Shown here: piece by piece, positions 1 through 7,181 of the stretch
Numbering within the stretch: position 1 is the stretch's first letter
Layout: each line of letters starts with the position of its first letter
Source of the DNA: Beroe ovata
Lineage: Eukaryota; Ctenophora; Nuda; Beroida; Beroidae
DNA: 11,571 nucleotides
Direction: 5' to 3'
Assembly (NCBI GenBank): GCA_946803715.1
Contig: CAMPET010000131.1
Coordinates: forward strand, 66,338-77,908
Made by a program: the position numbers and the translations under genes
Notes under the pieces: generated by a model
What the model was told of the DNA's origin: nothing
The model's database searches: none
The model's input: the letters and a program-made list of their open reading frames with translations, nothing else

Positions 1-74
1 TTTGGATTGGTAATTAGAGACTCCATCACCGCGTAATCACATAATGAGCTCAAAAGCACGTGAACGATCTGATG

Positions 75-86
75 AAAAGTGGAAAA
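75..86 (-). terminator. RNA polymerase III terminators of 5S
   Basis: On the minus strand, two TTTT runs (83-86 and 75-78) directly follow the 3' end of the 5S RNA. Four or more T residues on the coding strand is the usual polymerase III stop, so a main and a backup terminator are present. Confidence 0.75.
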
Positions 87-204
87 GGATACAGCACTGG
101 GTATTCCCAAGCGGTCACCCATCCAAGTACTAACCCAGCCTGCGGTTGTTTAACTTCCGAGATCGAACGAGATCGGGTGCATTCAACCGAGTATGGCCGT
201 ATCC
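85..204 (-). rRNA. 5S ribosomal RNA gene, full length
   Basis: This encodes the 5S RNA of the large ribosomal subunit, transcribed by RNA polymerase III. Read on the minus strand, it starts GGATACGGCCATAC and carries the conserved blocks GATCTCGGAAG, GTTAGTACTTGGATGGG and TGACCGC..GGGAATACC. It ends GTGCTGTATCC followed by TTTT. The first six bases (GGATAC) pair perfectly with the last six (GTATCC), so helix I is intact although its sequence differs from the common vertebrate form; paired change suggests selection on structure. The length, about 118-120 nt, is normal for 5S. A TATA-like upstream element, internal control region and T-runs are all in place, so it looks like a functional gene rather than a dispersed pseudogene. 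A 38-nt copy of its upstream flank recurs at 1969-2006. Not excluded: a recent pseudogene or a 5S-derived SINE head, though no SINE body follows. Confidence 0.95.
108..155 (-). promoter_or_regulatory. 5S internal control region (box A to box C)
   Basis: Polymerase III reads 5S genes from an internal promoter bound by TFIIIA. Counting from the RNA start at 204, box A (nt 50-64, AGTTAAACAACCGCA) lies at 141-155. Box C (nt 80-97, TGGATGGGTGACCGCTTG) lies at 108-125. Box C matches the metazoan form at nearly every base. Box A has a few substitutions but keeps its shape. Its completeness supports an active gene. Confidence 0.8.
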
Positions 205-227
205 ATCCGACTTACATTTTCTTTACT

Positions 228-233
228 TATAAA
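228..233 (-). promoter_or_regulatory. TATA-like element upstream of 5S
   Basis: The minus strand reads TTTATA at about -29 to -24 from the inferred 5S start at 204. That is the position where many invertebrate 5S genes carry a TATA-like box that helps place TFIIIB. The same box with its flank is conserved exactly at 1969-2006. The role is inferred from position and sequence only. Confidence 0.6.
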
Positions 234-264
234 GCTCTTAAAAAATACTCACCCTCTCAAAAAA

Positions 265-298
265 ACACACACACACACGAACACACACACACACACAC
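265..298. repeat. (CA)n microsatellite
   Basis: Alternating CA runs, interrupted once by GA near 277-279, follow an A-run at the edge of the 5S upstream flank. The Thr/His-rich reading frames across it (HTHTHT) come from the repeat and are not coding. Confidence 0.95.
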
Positions 299-533
299 GT
301 AAATCCTCCCATGTTTCTAGACCACAGCAGCTTTTCCCCATTTCTTTAATATTGTCCTCCAAGTGGAAGACGGACTAAAATAGTGATTTTAGAAGTCCGA
401 ACACTATCTGTCACACCTCGGAAATAATCTTACCTCAAATTTGATTGTAATAAGTAGTGTATGGTGGCTCATAACCGCCAACATGTTAACATTTTGAAAA
501 TCGCGTTGGATAAAAAATAAATGGTGAATTTTC
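299..533. other. Unassigned spacer with one dispersed repeat
   Basis: No gene or RNA is recognised. Bases 441-460 resemble 9549-9568: both read TTTGATTGT, then A or G, then ATAAGTAGTGT. This marks an ancient dispersed repeat. The remainder is AT-rich single-copy-like sequence as far as this window shows. Confidence 0.4.
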
Positions 534-597
534 TTGTCGGGCGATGCCAGACCGCTGATGCAAGCCGCGAAGCGGCTTGCGTCAGCAAGGGTCTGGA
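534..597. mobile_element. MITE fragment, TTGTCGGGCGATGC family, copy a
   Basis: It begins with the terminal motif TTGTCGGGCGATGC that recurs at 8478, 8834 and, inverted, at 8797 (a variant lies at 8381). The first 40 nt (534-573) are identical to 8478-8517. It continues into a right arm complementary to its left arm, making a hairpin at 547-596. The expected right terminal repeat (GCATCGCCCGACAA) is missing, so this copy is 3' truncated. No reading frame is present, so it is non-autonomous. The superfamily is uncertain. Confidence 0.65.
547..596. repeat. Near-perfect hairpin with 3-nt loop
   Basis: The left arm is 547-568, the loop GAA is 569-571 and the right arm is 572-596. The inner stem is 15 bp with one A/G difference, the outer stem is 7 bp (CCAGACC/GGTCTGG), and an AAG offset separates them. 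A second short hairpin, GCGCGGCT-C-AGCCGCGC, follows at 613-629. These probably represent the folded core of a palindromic MITE. Confidence 0.8.
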
Positions 598-820
598 GAA
601 AATGGTACGGCGGCGCGGCTCAGCCGCGCGCAGCTTAATTCGGGTCCTTTACTTTGGAAAGATTTGCTAGTAATAAGGCGAAAGTTGAGTACAGTTCAGG
701 TACATTCCGGAAAATGAACTACAATATTACAGTTATTAGTTGTAGGGGAATCTGGTGCCAAATGTTACGAAAATCGTTTAGTTAAACTCAGCAAATATTA
801 GTATCAATGAATATCAAATG
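598..820. other. Unassigned, GC-rich hairpin then AT-rich spacer
   Basis: After the 613-629 hairpin the sequence turns AT-rich and no gene, repeat family or RNA is recognised. The GC-rich part up to about 640 may still belong to the MITE that starts at 534. Confidence 0.3.
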
Positions 821-1388
821 TTGTAGGAAGTGGAAAGGGAAAAGCGGACGAGGAAGGAGGGATAAGCCGAATGAGGGGGACTGTAAAAAAGAAGGGTGGG
901 ACAGATGTGAAGATAGGTAAGAACATACAAATGGTGGGATTGTAGAAGCTGGGAGACTGGCGGATAACCATTGATTACAATAAAGGGAAGAAGCAGGATG
1001 AGGTGGGACTTGAGGATTAGGAGTTGAAACAGGAGGGAGGGGTCAGAACTCAGGTGTAATTTGGATTCAAATAGAGGAAAGGGAGAGATGCATTACCTAG
1101 AATTGAAAGAGCTGATTGAGAAAGAAGTGGAGGGAGTTGACCTAAGAGGGAAGGGAGAAGTTGGATGAGTAGTGACAGGAAATTATGAAGGGGTCCAGAA
1201 AGGGGTCCAGAAGTTGGATGATGTAGGGGAAGTTGGTGGTCGGTACGGGAAAAGGTGAAAGACGTGAGATGGGAAAAGTTGGATGCGGTCGGAGGAAAAA
1301 TAAGTTGAACAGGCACGGGAGAAGCTAGATAAATCTGGAAGCAGGAAGATGGAGGAGGAGCGAGGAGTTAAGTTGAATGAGGAGTAGC
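820..1388. repeat. Purine-rich degenerate minisatellite
   Basis: For more than 500 bases the plus strand is dominated by G and A. Variants of GGAGAAGTTGGATGA recur irregularly (for example near 1156, 1209, 1277 and 1318). A clean 12-bp tandem (AGGGGTCCAGAA twice) lies at 1189-1212. The minus-strand frames here (Ser/Pro/Leu/Phe-rich) are what a CT-rich strand yields and show no domain. Such strand-asymmetric tracts can form triplex DNA, but that is inference. Confidence 0.6.
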
Positions 1389-1562
1389 CGTCCGCCCGCC
1401 GCCACACACACCAACGCATCCGTTCTCATTAATCAGCGGCCATCCGTCAGCCATTAACTGTGTTGCCTGTGAATTGACTAATCAACAACTCTGAATAGAG
1501 AACACCAATTATGAAAGGTCGAACATGATACATGGAATATCAGATATTCACCTCCAAATGTA
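1389..1562. other. Unassigned spacer
   Basis: No gene, RNA or repeat is recognised between the purine tract and the duplicated block at 1563. Confidence 0.3.
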
Positions 1563-1712
1563 ATTTTGATCATGATCAATGGCAGTCACACCCCCTCTCA
1601 TTTTCTCTGAACAGGTCCATATTTCTCACTTGATGGAGAATACCTGCGATGTGTTATCATTCATGTGTTGCTCGAGAAATGCGTTGCGAACGGAGAAGGG
1701 GAAATTCGGATA
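1563..1712. repeat. Direct repeat pair, copy A
   Basis: This aligns with 1798-1965. Shared stretches include GGTCCATAT, GATGGAGA followed by TACCTGCG, and TCATGTGTTGCT. Copies differ by substitutions and small indels. The indels break any shared reading frame, so the similarity reflects a DNA repeat rather than a coding domain. Confidence 0.6.
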
Positions 1713-1797
1713 GAGATGGATAAGGTAGGAGATGAAGTTGGGTGATGTGGGAACTAAAATAAGTATTTACCTCAAAATACTGTATTGTTTATGAAAC

Positions 1798-1967
1798 ATT
1801 GATCAAGATCAACCGTATGTCAGTAAGACACAATTATGAGAAACAAGCACACAGTGCCACGTTATCTCTAACGGGTCCATATCTGCCGATAGATGGAGAT
1901 TACCTGCGTTGTCATCAGTCATGTGTTGCTGGAGAAGTAAGTTGGAACGTAGAGAAAGATGGACGAT
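1798..1967. repeat. Direct repeat pair, copy B, ending at an N
   Basis: Second copy of the block at 1563-1712. It stops at the ambiguous base at 1968. The open frame across it (1799-2044) contains that N and joins two unrelated sequences, so it is not a gene. Confidence 0.6.
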
Positions 1968-1968
1968 N

Positions 1969-2006
1969 TTATAAAGCTCTTAAAAAATACTCACCCTCTC
2001 AAAAAA
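1969..2006 (-). repeat. Duplicate of the 5S upstream flank
   Basis: These 38 nt are identical to 227-264, the region just upstream of the 5S gene including its TATA-like box. Here the 5S body would be expected immediately to the left, where the sequence has a single N (1968). Either a second 5S gene was lost in an assembly gap, or only the flank was duplicated. Confidence 0.85.
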
Positions 2007-2640
2007 GTCCCGTTTATGTCAGTGCCAATACATTGATACATTGAAATATTTCCTTGCATTTGCTTAATTAACTTCTGCTCCGGCACTTATTTGTGTTCAC
2101 TCACTTTTAGTCTTGAATGGTATAGTTACGTAAACACTAGGAAATATTTTATTCATATGATATATACATTTAATTTATCATGATGGAAGTAATTATTCCG
2201 ACCGCACATCTTTCCTTCGTTCATGAAGGTAGAGTATTGTTTACTATCAAGTTTACTATCAAGGTGTCTAGCCATGGCTTGTTCTCTACATTGGCTTATG
2301 TAAGTTGTATCCTTTTTTGTGAAGTTCAGCAATTTTGCCATGTTCCCTATCGCGGGATGTAGACAAAATCTGTTTCATGGTACGATTCATTCTTCTCAAT
2401 TTTCGTGAGAGTCATGGTCACAGAGAGATCTGTTTTTATATATGCTACATGAAAAATGTCCATGCTTCGTCCAATTGCAAGAAACTTGCCTTATGGACAA
2501 AATTGACATCTATCTTGGTCTTCTGGGTGGCCACAATGGACACATTCGCCAAATCAGCCATGTTGATATGATTGCTTGGGATGTAAACCTTACAACACTA
2601 CTCTAAACTATCAAATTTGAGGAAGGCATGGTCGATGGCA
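2007..2640. other. Unassigned region without a recognised gene
   Basis: This is AT-rich with short unrelated open frames (2153-2341 minus, 2180-2362 and 2335-2571 plus) that show no domain and overlap one another. A 12-bp tandem duplication, GTTTACTATCAA twice, lies at 2239-2262. The last part may contain the unrecognised 5' end of the retroelement that follows. Confidence 0.3.
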
Positions 2641-2697
2641 CTGAGGGCTCCTCGAAAGACAGAAGAGACAGTTCCACGGTGACCGCGAGATTGGGGT

Positions 2698-2991
2698 GTG
2701 CCGGAGACACGGATAAGAGATTGTCTTCATCGCAATCCCGTTTCAAAATCATTTCACTCACCCACGCCGCCAAGATCTCGTAAGAAGGGTACTGGGAAAT
2801 CCCGAAAGGTGGTCACACTTTGTTGTTTGGATGTGAACGGTCCGATCTGTAAGTGTGATGTCTCAGACAATGTGAACGAACTGATGTGTGATACCTGTCA
2901 GGTTTGGTTCCATGGATGTTTGTTTTTATCAGAGGGCGAGTATGATGATCTGAGCAAATCAGGCAATGCATGGTGTTGCATGAGTTGCTAG
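2698..2991 (+). pseudogene. PHD-like zinc finger segment of the retroelement
   Basis: The 97-residue open frame has a basic linker (about residues 26-37, RSRKKGTGKSRK) then a Cys4-His-Cys3 pattern. The ligands are C51, C53, C64, C67, H72, C74, C94 and C97, with the PHD hallmark WFH and the final W-x-C-x2-C. The spacing from H72 to C74 is one residue shorter than usual, perhaps from a small deletion. In cell proteins PHD fingers read histone tails; in retroelement proteins they may help choose chromatin targets, which is unproven here. The first codon of the open frame is GTG and is not a credible eukaryotic start, so the true start is lost or further upstream. The frame ends at a TAG after the last cysteine, and related coding continues downstream. 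Confidence 0.75.
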
Positions 2992-3598
2992 GCCAAGGTC
3001 ACCAATCAGCTGAGGTGGGGACAGTTTAAGGGTGAGAATACTATTCAGAAGGTGATCAAGGCGACCTATCTGGAAATAACGAAGTAAAAGAAGAATCTCT
3101 TCGCACAGGGTCTCATAGATGAGGCCAGCGAGATGCGGCTGACTTGGCAAAGCAAGAGGAAGGAGACCACGCTGCTTTCACCAGATTGATGTTGATAGGG
3201 CAGGTGGGGAAAGCTGTTAAACTCATTGACAACAACAGCGATGTTGAGCGGGTCCATAAGCTCTCTCGGCATGTCAAAACGGTTCTGGCGTGCAAGCATC
3301 CTAATGGTGAAGCTCAAGTGAAGCTGGAGAGTAGGACCCCCCCCCCCGGAACCCAGTGTTCTTCGAGGAGATCGACGGTCAGATGGTGCATCGGGTAGCC
3401 AAGACTGTACATGGTTCCGGTGGACCAACTCCCATCGACTCATCGGCCCTTGAAGAGCTCCTGGCGTGTCGTCTCATACAAGGCAATGATAAACGAGGTG
3501 GCATAGGAGTGAGACCTGTTTGTGTGGGTGAAGTGTTGAGCCGAATTGTGGGAAAACTCGTGATTTTGAGGAACTTCCAGCAGGAGCAGGGCCACTAA
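2992..3598 (+). pseudogene. Reverse transcriptase N-terminal part, frameshifted
   Basis: Beyond the PHD stop the frame can still be read as a segment with WGQFKGEN (from about 3015), interrupted by a TAA near 3088. Two open frames follow: 3144-3398 (residues like KAVKLIDNNSD) and 3356-3598, which holds FEEIDGQMVH, GSGGPTPIDS, LLACRLI and VRPVCVGEVLSRIVGK, typical of the fingers region of this family. A run of eleven C at 3337-3347 marks the frame change between them. GPTPIDS runs almost directly into the ACRLI block, where I expect several dozen more residues, so an internal deletion is likely. Confidence 0.7.
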
Positions 3599-4135
3599 AG
3601 ACATGTGCTGGTCTAAAAGGAGGTATCGAGGCCTCCATCATGCCACTAGGGAGCAATGGGAGCTGCCTATACCCAGGGTGTTTTACTTGTGGATGCAGAT
3701 AATGCATTCAACAGCATCAACAGGAAGCTGACAGTTCACAATATCAGCTTCCATCGTTTCATTGCTAACACTTATCAGTCAGACCTGTTGTCAGTGATGG
3801 GCAGCGACTGAGTACATGGGGTCAGAAAAAGGTTGTACTCAGGGGATTTCGTTGCCATGGCATTCTATGCGCTTGGAGTCAAGCCACTAATCAGTTTGTA
3901 AGCTGATGTGCTAGTCTCAACTGCTGCCGGTAAACTTGCAGAGATCAAGAAGTGGTGGGATTGCCTATGTACTAGGGGTCCTGAGTATGGATATCAACCA
4001 AAACCATCAAAGACTGTTCTGATTGTGGAAGAAGACTGTCTTCAGGAAGCTAAGTTCAAAGGAACTGATTGAGAGCGACATCTTGGTGCAGTGCTAAGGA
4101 CAGAGCAATTCAGGAGGAGCTATATCGAAGATAAA
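3599..4135 (+). pseudogene. Reverse transcriptase palm, catalytic box destroyed
   Basis: Motif A is still readable at 3680-3727 as VLLVDADNAFNSINRK, its catalytic aspartate codon at 3692-3694. Motif B reads GCTQG (3831-3845), then a one-base deletion moves the frame to DFVAMAFYALGVKPLI. The catalytic YADD is replaced by stop-Ala-Asp-Val at 3899-3910 (TAA GCT GAT GTG), and the residues normally just before it are missing. Downstream, KWWDCLCTRGPEYGY, PSKTVLIVEE and RHLGAVL remain recognisable up to the insertion point at 4135. No active enzyme can be made from this copy. Confidence 0.8.
4122..4135. repeat. Target-site duplication, left copy
   Basis: ATATCGAAGATAAA here is repeated exactly at 4845-4858, at the two edges of the 709-bp insertion. 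Removing the insertion and one copy leaves the host reading frame (YIEDKVAKW) continuous, so this is a real duplication made at insertion. Confidence 0.9.
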
Positions 4136-4844
4136 ATCATATGATTCCCAATTTCTCTGACAAGAATGAGACGCTGATATTATGAATTAAACTCTCATCA
4201 TGGTGAGGCAGAAATCTTTCGTTTTACACATCATCAGTGCCTAAAATGAGAATAAGCTAGGTTAGGAAAATAGTAAAGTGAAACATTAAAAAACCATTTA
4301 AGTCTTAAAAGAGAGAAGAGGTATTCCAAATGGATCATTAGAATTAATTCCAAAAGGTTTTATTGATCTTAATTTCTGAATAATTTATGTTCATTGACAT
4401 CTTAATTTTTGGGACTAGAATTCATTAAGATAAGAATTTCATAGGAAGTGTTGAAATTCAACCAAGCGGGCACCTAGACTATACACATCAGAAGATTCAA
4501 AATTGTCTGAAAAACGGACATTCGGTTTCTCCTAAAGTTCATAAAATTTCCTTCGATGTTCTGATACTCGTTCATGGAGGTTTCGGACTGTTAACAGAAT
4601 TCTACCAACATAACATTTTGAGCAATGCTTACACACAAAACAATAGATGATATTGTATGATCGGCAATTGCCGTTTGCTGGTGTAATCTTCACTCCATTT
4701 ATTTTTAACTTTTTCTTGTCTGTTATCATCTTACAACACATACAGTTTCGATGGTTGCAAGGAACAGTACCCGAGATGCTGCTACTAGTGGTAAACTGTC
4801 TTGCATTAACTAGTTTTCGCCTGGGAGAATGTCCAGTTCTTTTG
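4136..4844 (-). mobile_element. 5'-truncated Penelope-like element insertion
   Basis: This 709-bp block interrupts the retroelement and is flanked by a perfect 14-bp duplication. Its minus strand begins inside a reading frame at 4844 and runs into a GIY-YIG endonuclease domain, the C-terminal nuclease of Penelope-like elements. About 300 bp of AT-rich 3' sequence follow to 4136. Lack of the reverse transcriptase part is consistent with 5' truncation during target-primed insertion, which is typical of retroelements. It is younger than its host element but itself broken by a stop. Confidence 0.85.
4439..4844 (-). pseudogene. GIY-YIG endonuclease C-terminal fragment (Penelope-like)
   Basis: GIY-YIG nucleases cut DNA; in Penelope-like elements the domain starts target-primed reverse transcription. 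The frame is open from the 5' edge of the insertion at 4844. It contains the Cys/His cluster PCNHRNCMCC seen before the nuclease in this group. The core follows as NIIYCFVCKHCSKCYVGR: IIY replaces GIY and YVG replaces YIG, 11 residues apart. Next comes RNLHERVSEHR with the conserved Arg and His positions, then FYEL. A TAG at 4532-4534 interrupts the frame, after which similar residues (VYSLGARLVEF) continue in frame to a TGA at 4439-4441. Catalytic residues usually found later in the domain are not evident. Non-functional. Confidence 0.8.
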
Positions 4845-4858
4845 ATATCGAAGATAAA
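4845..4858. repeat. Target-site duplication, right copy
   Basis: Exact 14-bp match to 4122-4135. It is followed at once by the continuation of the reverse transcriptase protein (VAKWVKDVEQ). Confidence 0.9.
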
Positions 4859-5185
4859 GTAGCGAAATGGGTCAAGGATGTTGAACAGATATCAGAAATC
4901 GTGTTGGATTACCCAGCTTACTCAGCCTCCACAAAGGCACTTTGTCACAGGTGTACATTTCTTCAGAGGACTATACCAGGTATATCTGAACTGTTTGGTC
5001 CACTGGAAAACGCTTTACGGAATAGCTTTCTGCCAGTCATTGTAGGACGAGAAGTGTCGGACGTGGAGAGGAAACTATTCACTCTTCAAGTCAGACTCGG
5101 GGGACTTGGCATCGCTGACCCAGTGGAGGGATCAGAGTTCGAATTCCAGGCATCACTGAAAATCACTGAAGTTCTGAAAACTTGA
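4845..5185 (+). pseudogene. Reverse transcriptase thumb segment
   Basis: The open frame resumes from the insertion edge with IEDKVAKWVKDVEQISEI, then LQRTIPGISELFGPLENALR, FLPVIVG and RLGGLGIADP. These are the conserved segments downstream of the palm in this family. The frame's apparent start at 4829 lies inside the Penelope-like insertion and is not real. It ends at a TGA at 5183-5185; a one-base shift near 5178 carries the similarity into the next frame (NLIAEQR), so this is a frameshift and not a natural C-terminus. Confidence 0.8.
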
Positions 5186-5496
5186 TTGCTGAGCAAAGGT
5201 CGACCCTCGCTGGATACCAGGCCGAGAAAGCAGTGGAAGTGACCAGCGAATGCTTGAGAGATAAGGAACTCAGGATGATGAGGAAGATTTCTGAGATTGT
5301 ATCAGAACCCTCTGGTGACAGGTTGAAGAGGCCGATCTCCTTAGCCTATGAAAAGGGTGCTGGTGCGTGGCTCACTGTTCTTCCAACAGGTTCCCTCGGG
5401 TGGGTTCTAAACAAGGAGGAGTTCAGGGATGCTCTCAGGTTGAGATACAGCTGGCAGATTCCTAACATCCCGGCATATTGTGTTTGTTGCAAGTAG
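5178..5496 (+). pseudogene. Retroelement C-terminal connector with Cys knuckle start
   Basis: It continues the same protein after the one-base shift, with a charged helical stretch (about 5190-5330) and then AWLTVLP, EEFRDALRLRY and IPAYCVCC. The last cysteines (5479-5490) are the first ligands of a Cys/His knuckle. A TAG at 5494-5496 stops the frame, but homology continues in the same frame directly after it (DSVDHTLIC), so the stop is a point mutation. Confidence 0.7.
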
Positions 5497-5850
5497 GATT
5501 CGGTAGACCACACCTTGATTTGCAAAAACGGTGGCTATCTTATCTTCAGACACAACAAAGTAAGAGACACAAATGCTACGTTTCTCAGAGATGTCTGTCA
5601 TGATGTTAAGACGCGAACCTGATATGATTCCCATTGACTCTTCTCAGTCGATCCCAGGGAACGTGGAGGAGAGAGCTCGTCTCGGCCTTTCTGCGCAAGG
5701 ATTGTGAGGACGATGTTTGATGTCAGGATCTTTCATCCAAACGCTGACTCCGACAAAGACCGGGACATCAAATCAGTGTATGCTCAGCACGAGGATGCGA
5801 AGAGGAAAGAGTATGAACAGCGGGTCATCCAAGTGGAGAAGTGTATAGCA
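5497..5850 (+). pseudogene. Cys/His knuckle and endonuclease-like tail, truncated
   Basis: The first part reads VDHTLICKNGG, with the knuckle's His at 5509-5511 and Cys at 5521-5523, then FRHNKVRD and VCHDVK. A frameshift near 5620 leads to EPDMIPIDS, and another near 5700 leads to FDVRIFHPNADSDKD, HEDAKRKEYEQRVIQVEK. In relatives I recall, this region (D-V-R-x-F-H-P, then R-V-x-x-V-E) precedes a GGxGxEA segment. That segment is absent because homology stops at about 5844. A restriction-like endonuclease role is plausible from the order knuckle-then-nuclease, but it is inference. Confidence 0.6.
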
Positions 5851-5939
5851 CATCAGGAGAACTTGCTCCGCAGGCACAAACCTGCGATGGTTTTTTGGGC
5901 CACGCCCAATTCCTTATATGGGCATATTACGTATCTCGG

Positions 5940-6570
5940 CTTCTGAAGGTGATAGAGACTTTGTTTTTAGCTTAAAAACAATGGCCATGTTTATATTGGT
6001 AGGGTGAAGGTCACTAAGACCCCATGTGCTCAGTTTCACCATAAAATCGAGAAAACTGCGCGGAGCCAAAAATCATACTCGGTTGCTGAATCATCTAGAG
6101 ACTTCTCTATAGGCTTATAAGAACCGCAATGGCCATGTTTAGTGGTCTGAAGGTCATTAAGCCCTTCGATGCTTAGTTTTGCCATAAAATTGAAAAAACT
6201 GAATTTCCATTCTCAGCGCATATATCGTCCATCGTCGAGATATATATCGTCGTAATATTAAATCCGTTGTTGCAGGTCGTAGAGACCTCATTTTTAGCGC
6301 AAAAAACCGCAATGGCCGTGTTTATTTTAGCGGTCTGAAGGTCTTAAGCCCCCTGATGCTTAGTTTTCCCATAAACTTGAAAAAAGCTGAATGTTGGCCA
6401 CCTATGTCCTGAAAATAATAACTCGGGTTCTGAAGGTCGTTGAGGCTTCTTTCATAGCTGAAAAGAACCGCAATGGCCATGTTTATATTGGTAGTCTGAA
6501 GGTCAAAAAGCCCCCAGATGCTCAGGTCCTTCATAAAATCGAAAAAAGATTTCCTTATGGTTGGACGCTG
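5940..6570. repeat. Four degenerate tandem units of 143-184 bp
   Basis: Units start near 5940, 6083, 6267 and 6428. Each has, in order, TTCTGAAGGT (or a variant), a GAGAC/GAGGC block, the core ACCGCAATGGCCATGTTTAT (unit 1 and unit 3 differ slightly), TCTGAAGGTC, AAGCCC, GATGCTTAGTTT and CATAAAAT.GAAAAAA. The second unit carries an extra AT-rich piece with TATATATCGTC. The open frames at 6391-6618 (plus) and 6322-6534 (minus) lie in the repeat and look spurious. It begins soon after the retroelement's coding homology ends, so it may have replaced its 3' end. Confidence 0.75.
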
Positions 6571-7181
6571 TCACATGATAGGGACTTGTCGACTTGGCCG
6601 TCACACTCACAGGGGTAACTAAAGCTTAAGGATTCCAAATAATTGTTATATCTATCATAGAATAAGTTTCTATATGACTCTAGGGCCTTCGGGAACATAG
6701 TAATTGTGGTCCTAATGGATCATTCGATAAACAAAATGGAAAAAGTTTTTCGCTGATAACTGCAATCGCTCGGTGTTAGGGATGAAATTTGGAACCCAGA
6801 AATCCAATCACTGATTTTGTGGAGAAACCGATCATCATCATCATCTGGTTGTCTGGGGCAGACTCTTACGATGTGTTTCCTGTCAAACAGTGTTATACTT
6901 CCTACATTTGCATAGACAAGCCATAAAAGAACAGACTTGTGAGACAAACACACAGTTTAATCGTTGTAACACGCGTAGGTCTATACGTGTATCTTGTTTA
7001 AAGACTATAGTTGGTTTTTCCCTACGAGTAGGACATCTCTGTAGTCATTAGCTGGTCATAATAGTAGACAACCACAAAAACATAGGAACATGCTATGAAA
7101 TAAGCAACGTTGTGGCAAGGACAAACGACATAAAACTCACGACATTCCAAGCAGAAGACAAAATTGTGCTTGGAAAGTGAC
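6571..7181. other. Unassigned region without a recognised gene
   Basis: No coding domain or RNA is recognised. A short ATC tract lies near 6832-6845. The minus-strand frame 6720-6953 has a run of five Asp from that tract and no other feature. The minus-strand frames reaching in from the 15-bp minisatellite are repeat translations. Confidence 0.3.

Larger units (their letters stand above)
2640..5850 (+). mobile_element. Decayed PHD-reverse transcriptase retroelement
   Basis: This is a broken copy of a retroelement whose protein pieces follow in the right order across several frames: PHD-like finger, a linker with WGQF, reverse transcriptase, thumb, Cys/His knuckle, and an endonuclease-like tail. 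From memory of the family, very similar reverse transcriptases (NAFNS, YADD, RHLGA, GGLGI motifs) are common in marine invertebrate genomes. The Cys/His knuckle before the C-terminal part suggests a non-LTR element of the restriction-like-endonuclease type, but class assignment is inference. No LTRs are visible. Homology ends near 5844 and no 3' UTR or tail is recognised. At least four frameshifts, several stops and an internal deletion make it dead. A 709-bp insertion at 4136-4844 splits it. Confidence 0.8.

Noticed and set aside
60-378. Plus-strand frames across the 5S gene and the CA repeat
   Set aside because: They run antisense through a clear 5S gene and into HTHTHT microsatellite translation.
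1050-1419. Overlapping minus-strand frames rich in Ser, Pro, Leu and Phe
   Set aside because: They are the translation of the CT-rich strand of a purine/pyrimidine minisatellite, with no domain and several overlapping frames.
1563-1965. Shared peptide GPY...DG(E/D)YLRC in the two direct-repeat copies
   Set aside because: An indel between copies breaks the frame immediately after; the similarity is explained by DNA duplication.
1799-2044. 81-residue open frame
   Set aside because: It contains the N at 1968 and joins a duplicated repeat to the 5S upstream flank; no domain is present.
3066-3443. 125-residue minus-strand frame
   Set aside because: It is antisense to recognisable reverse transcriptase coding sequence and crosses the C-run at 3337-3347.
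6391-6618. 75-residue open frame in the satellite
   Set aside because: It spans a unit boundary in a degenerate tandem repeat, and the other units do not preserve the frame.
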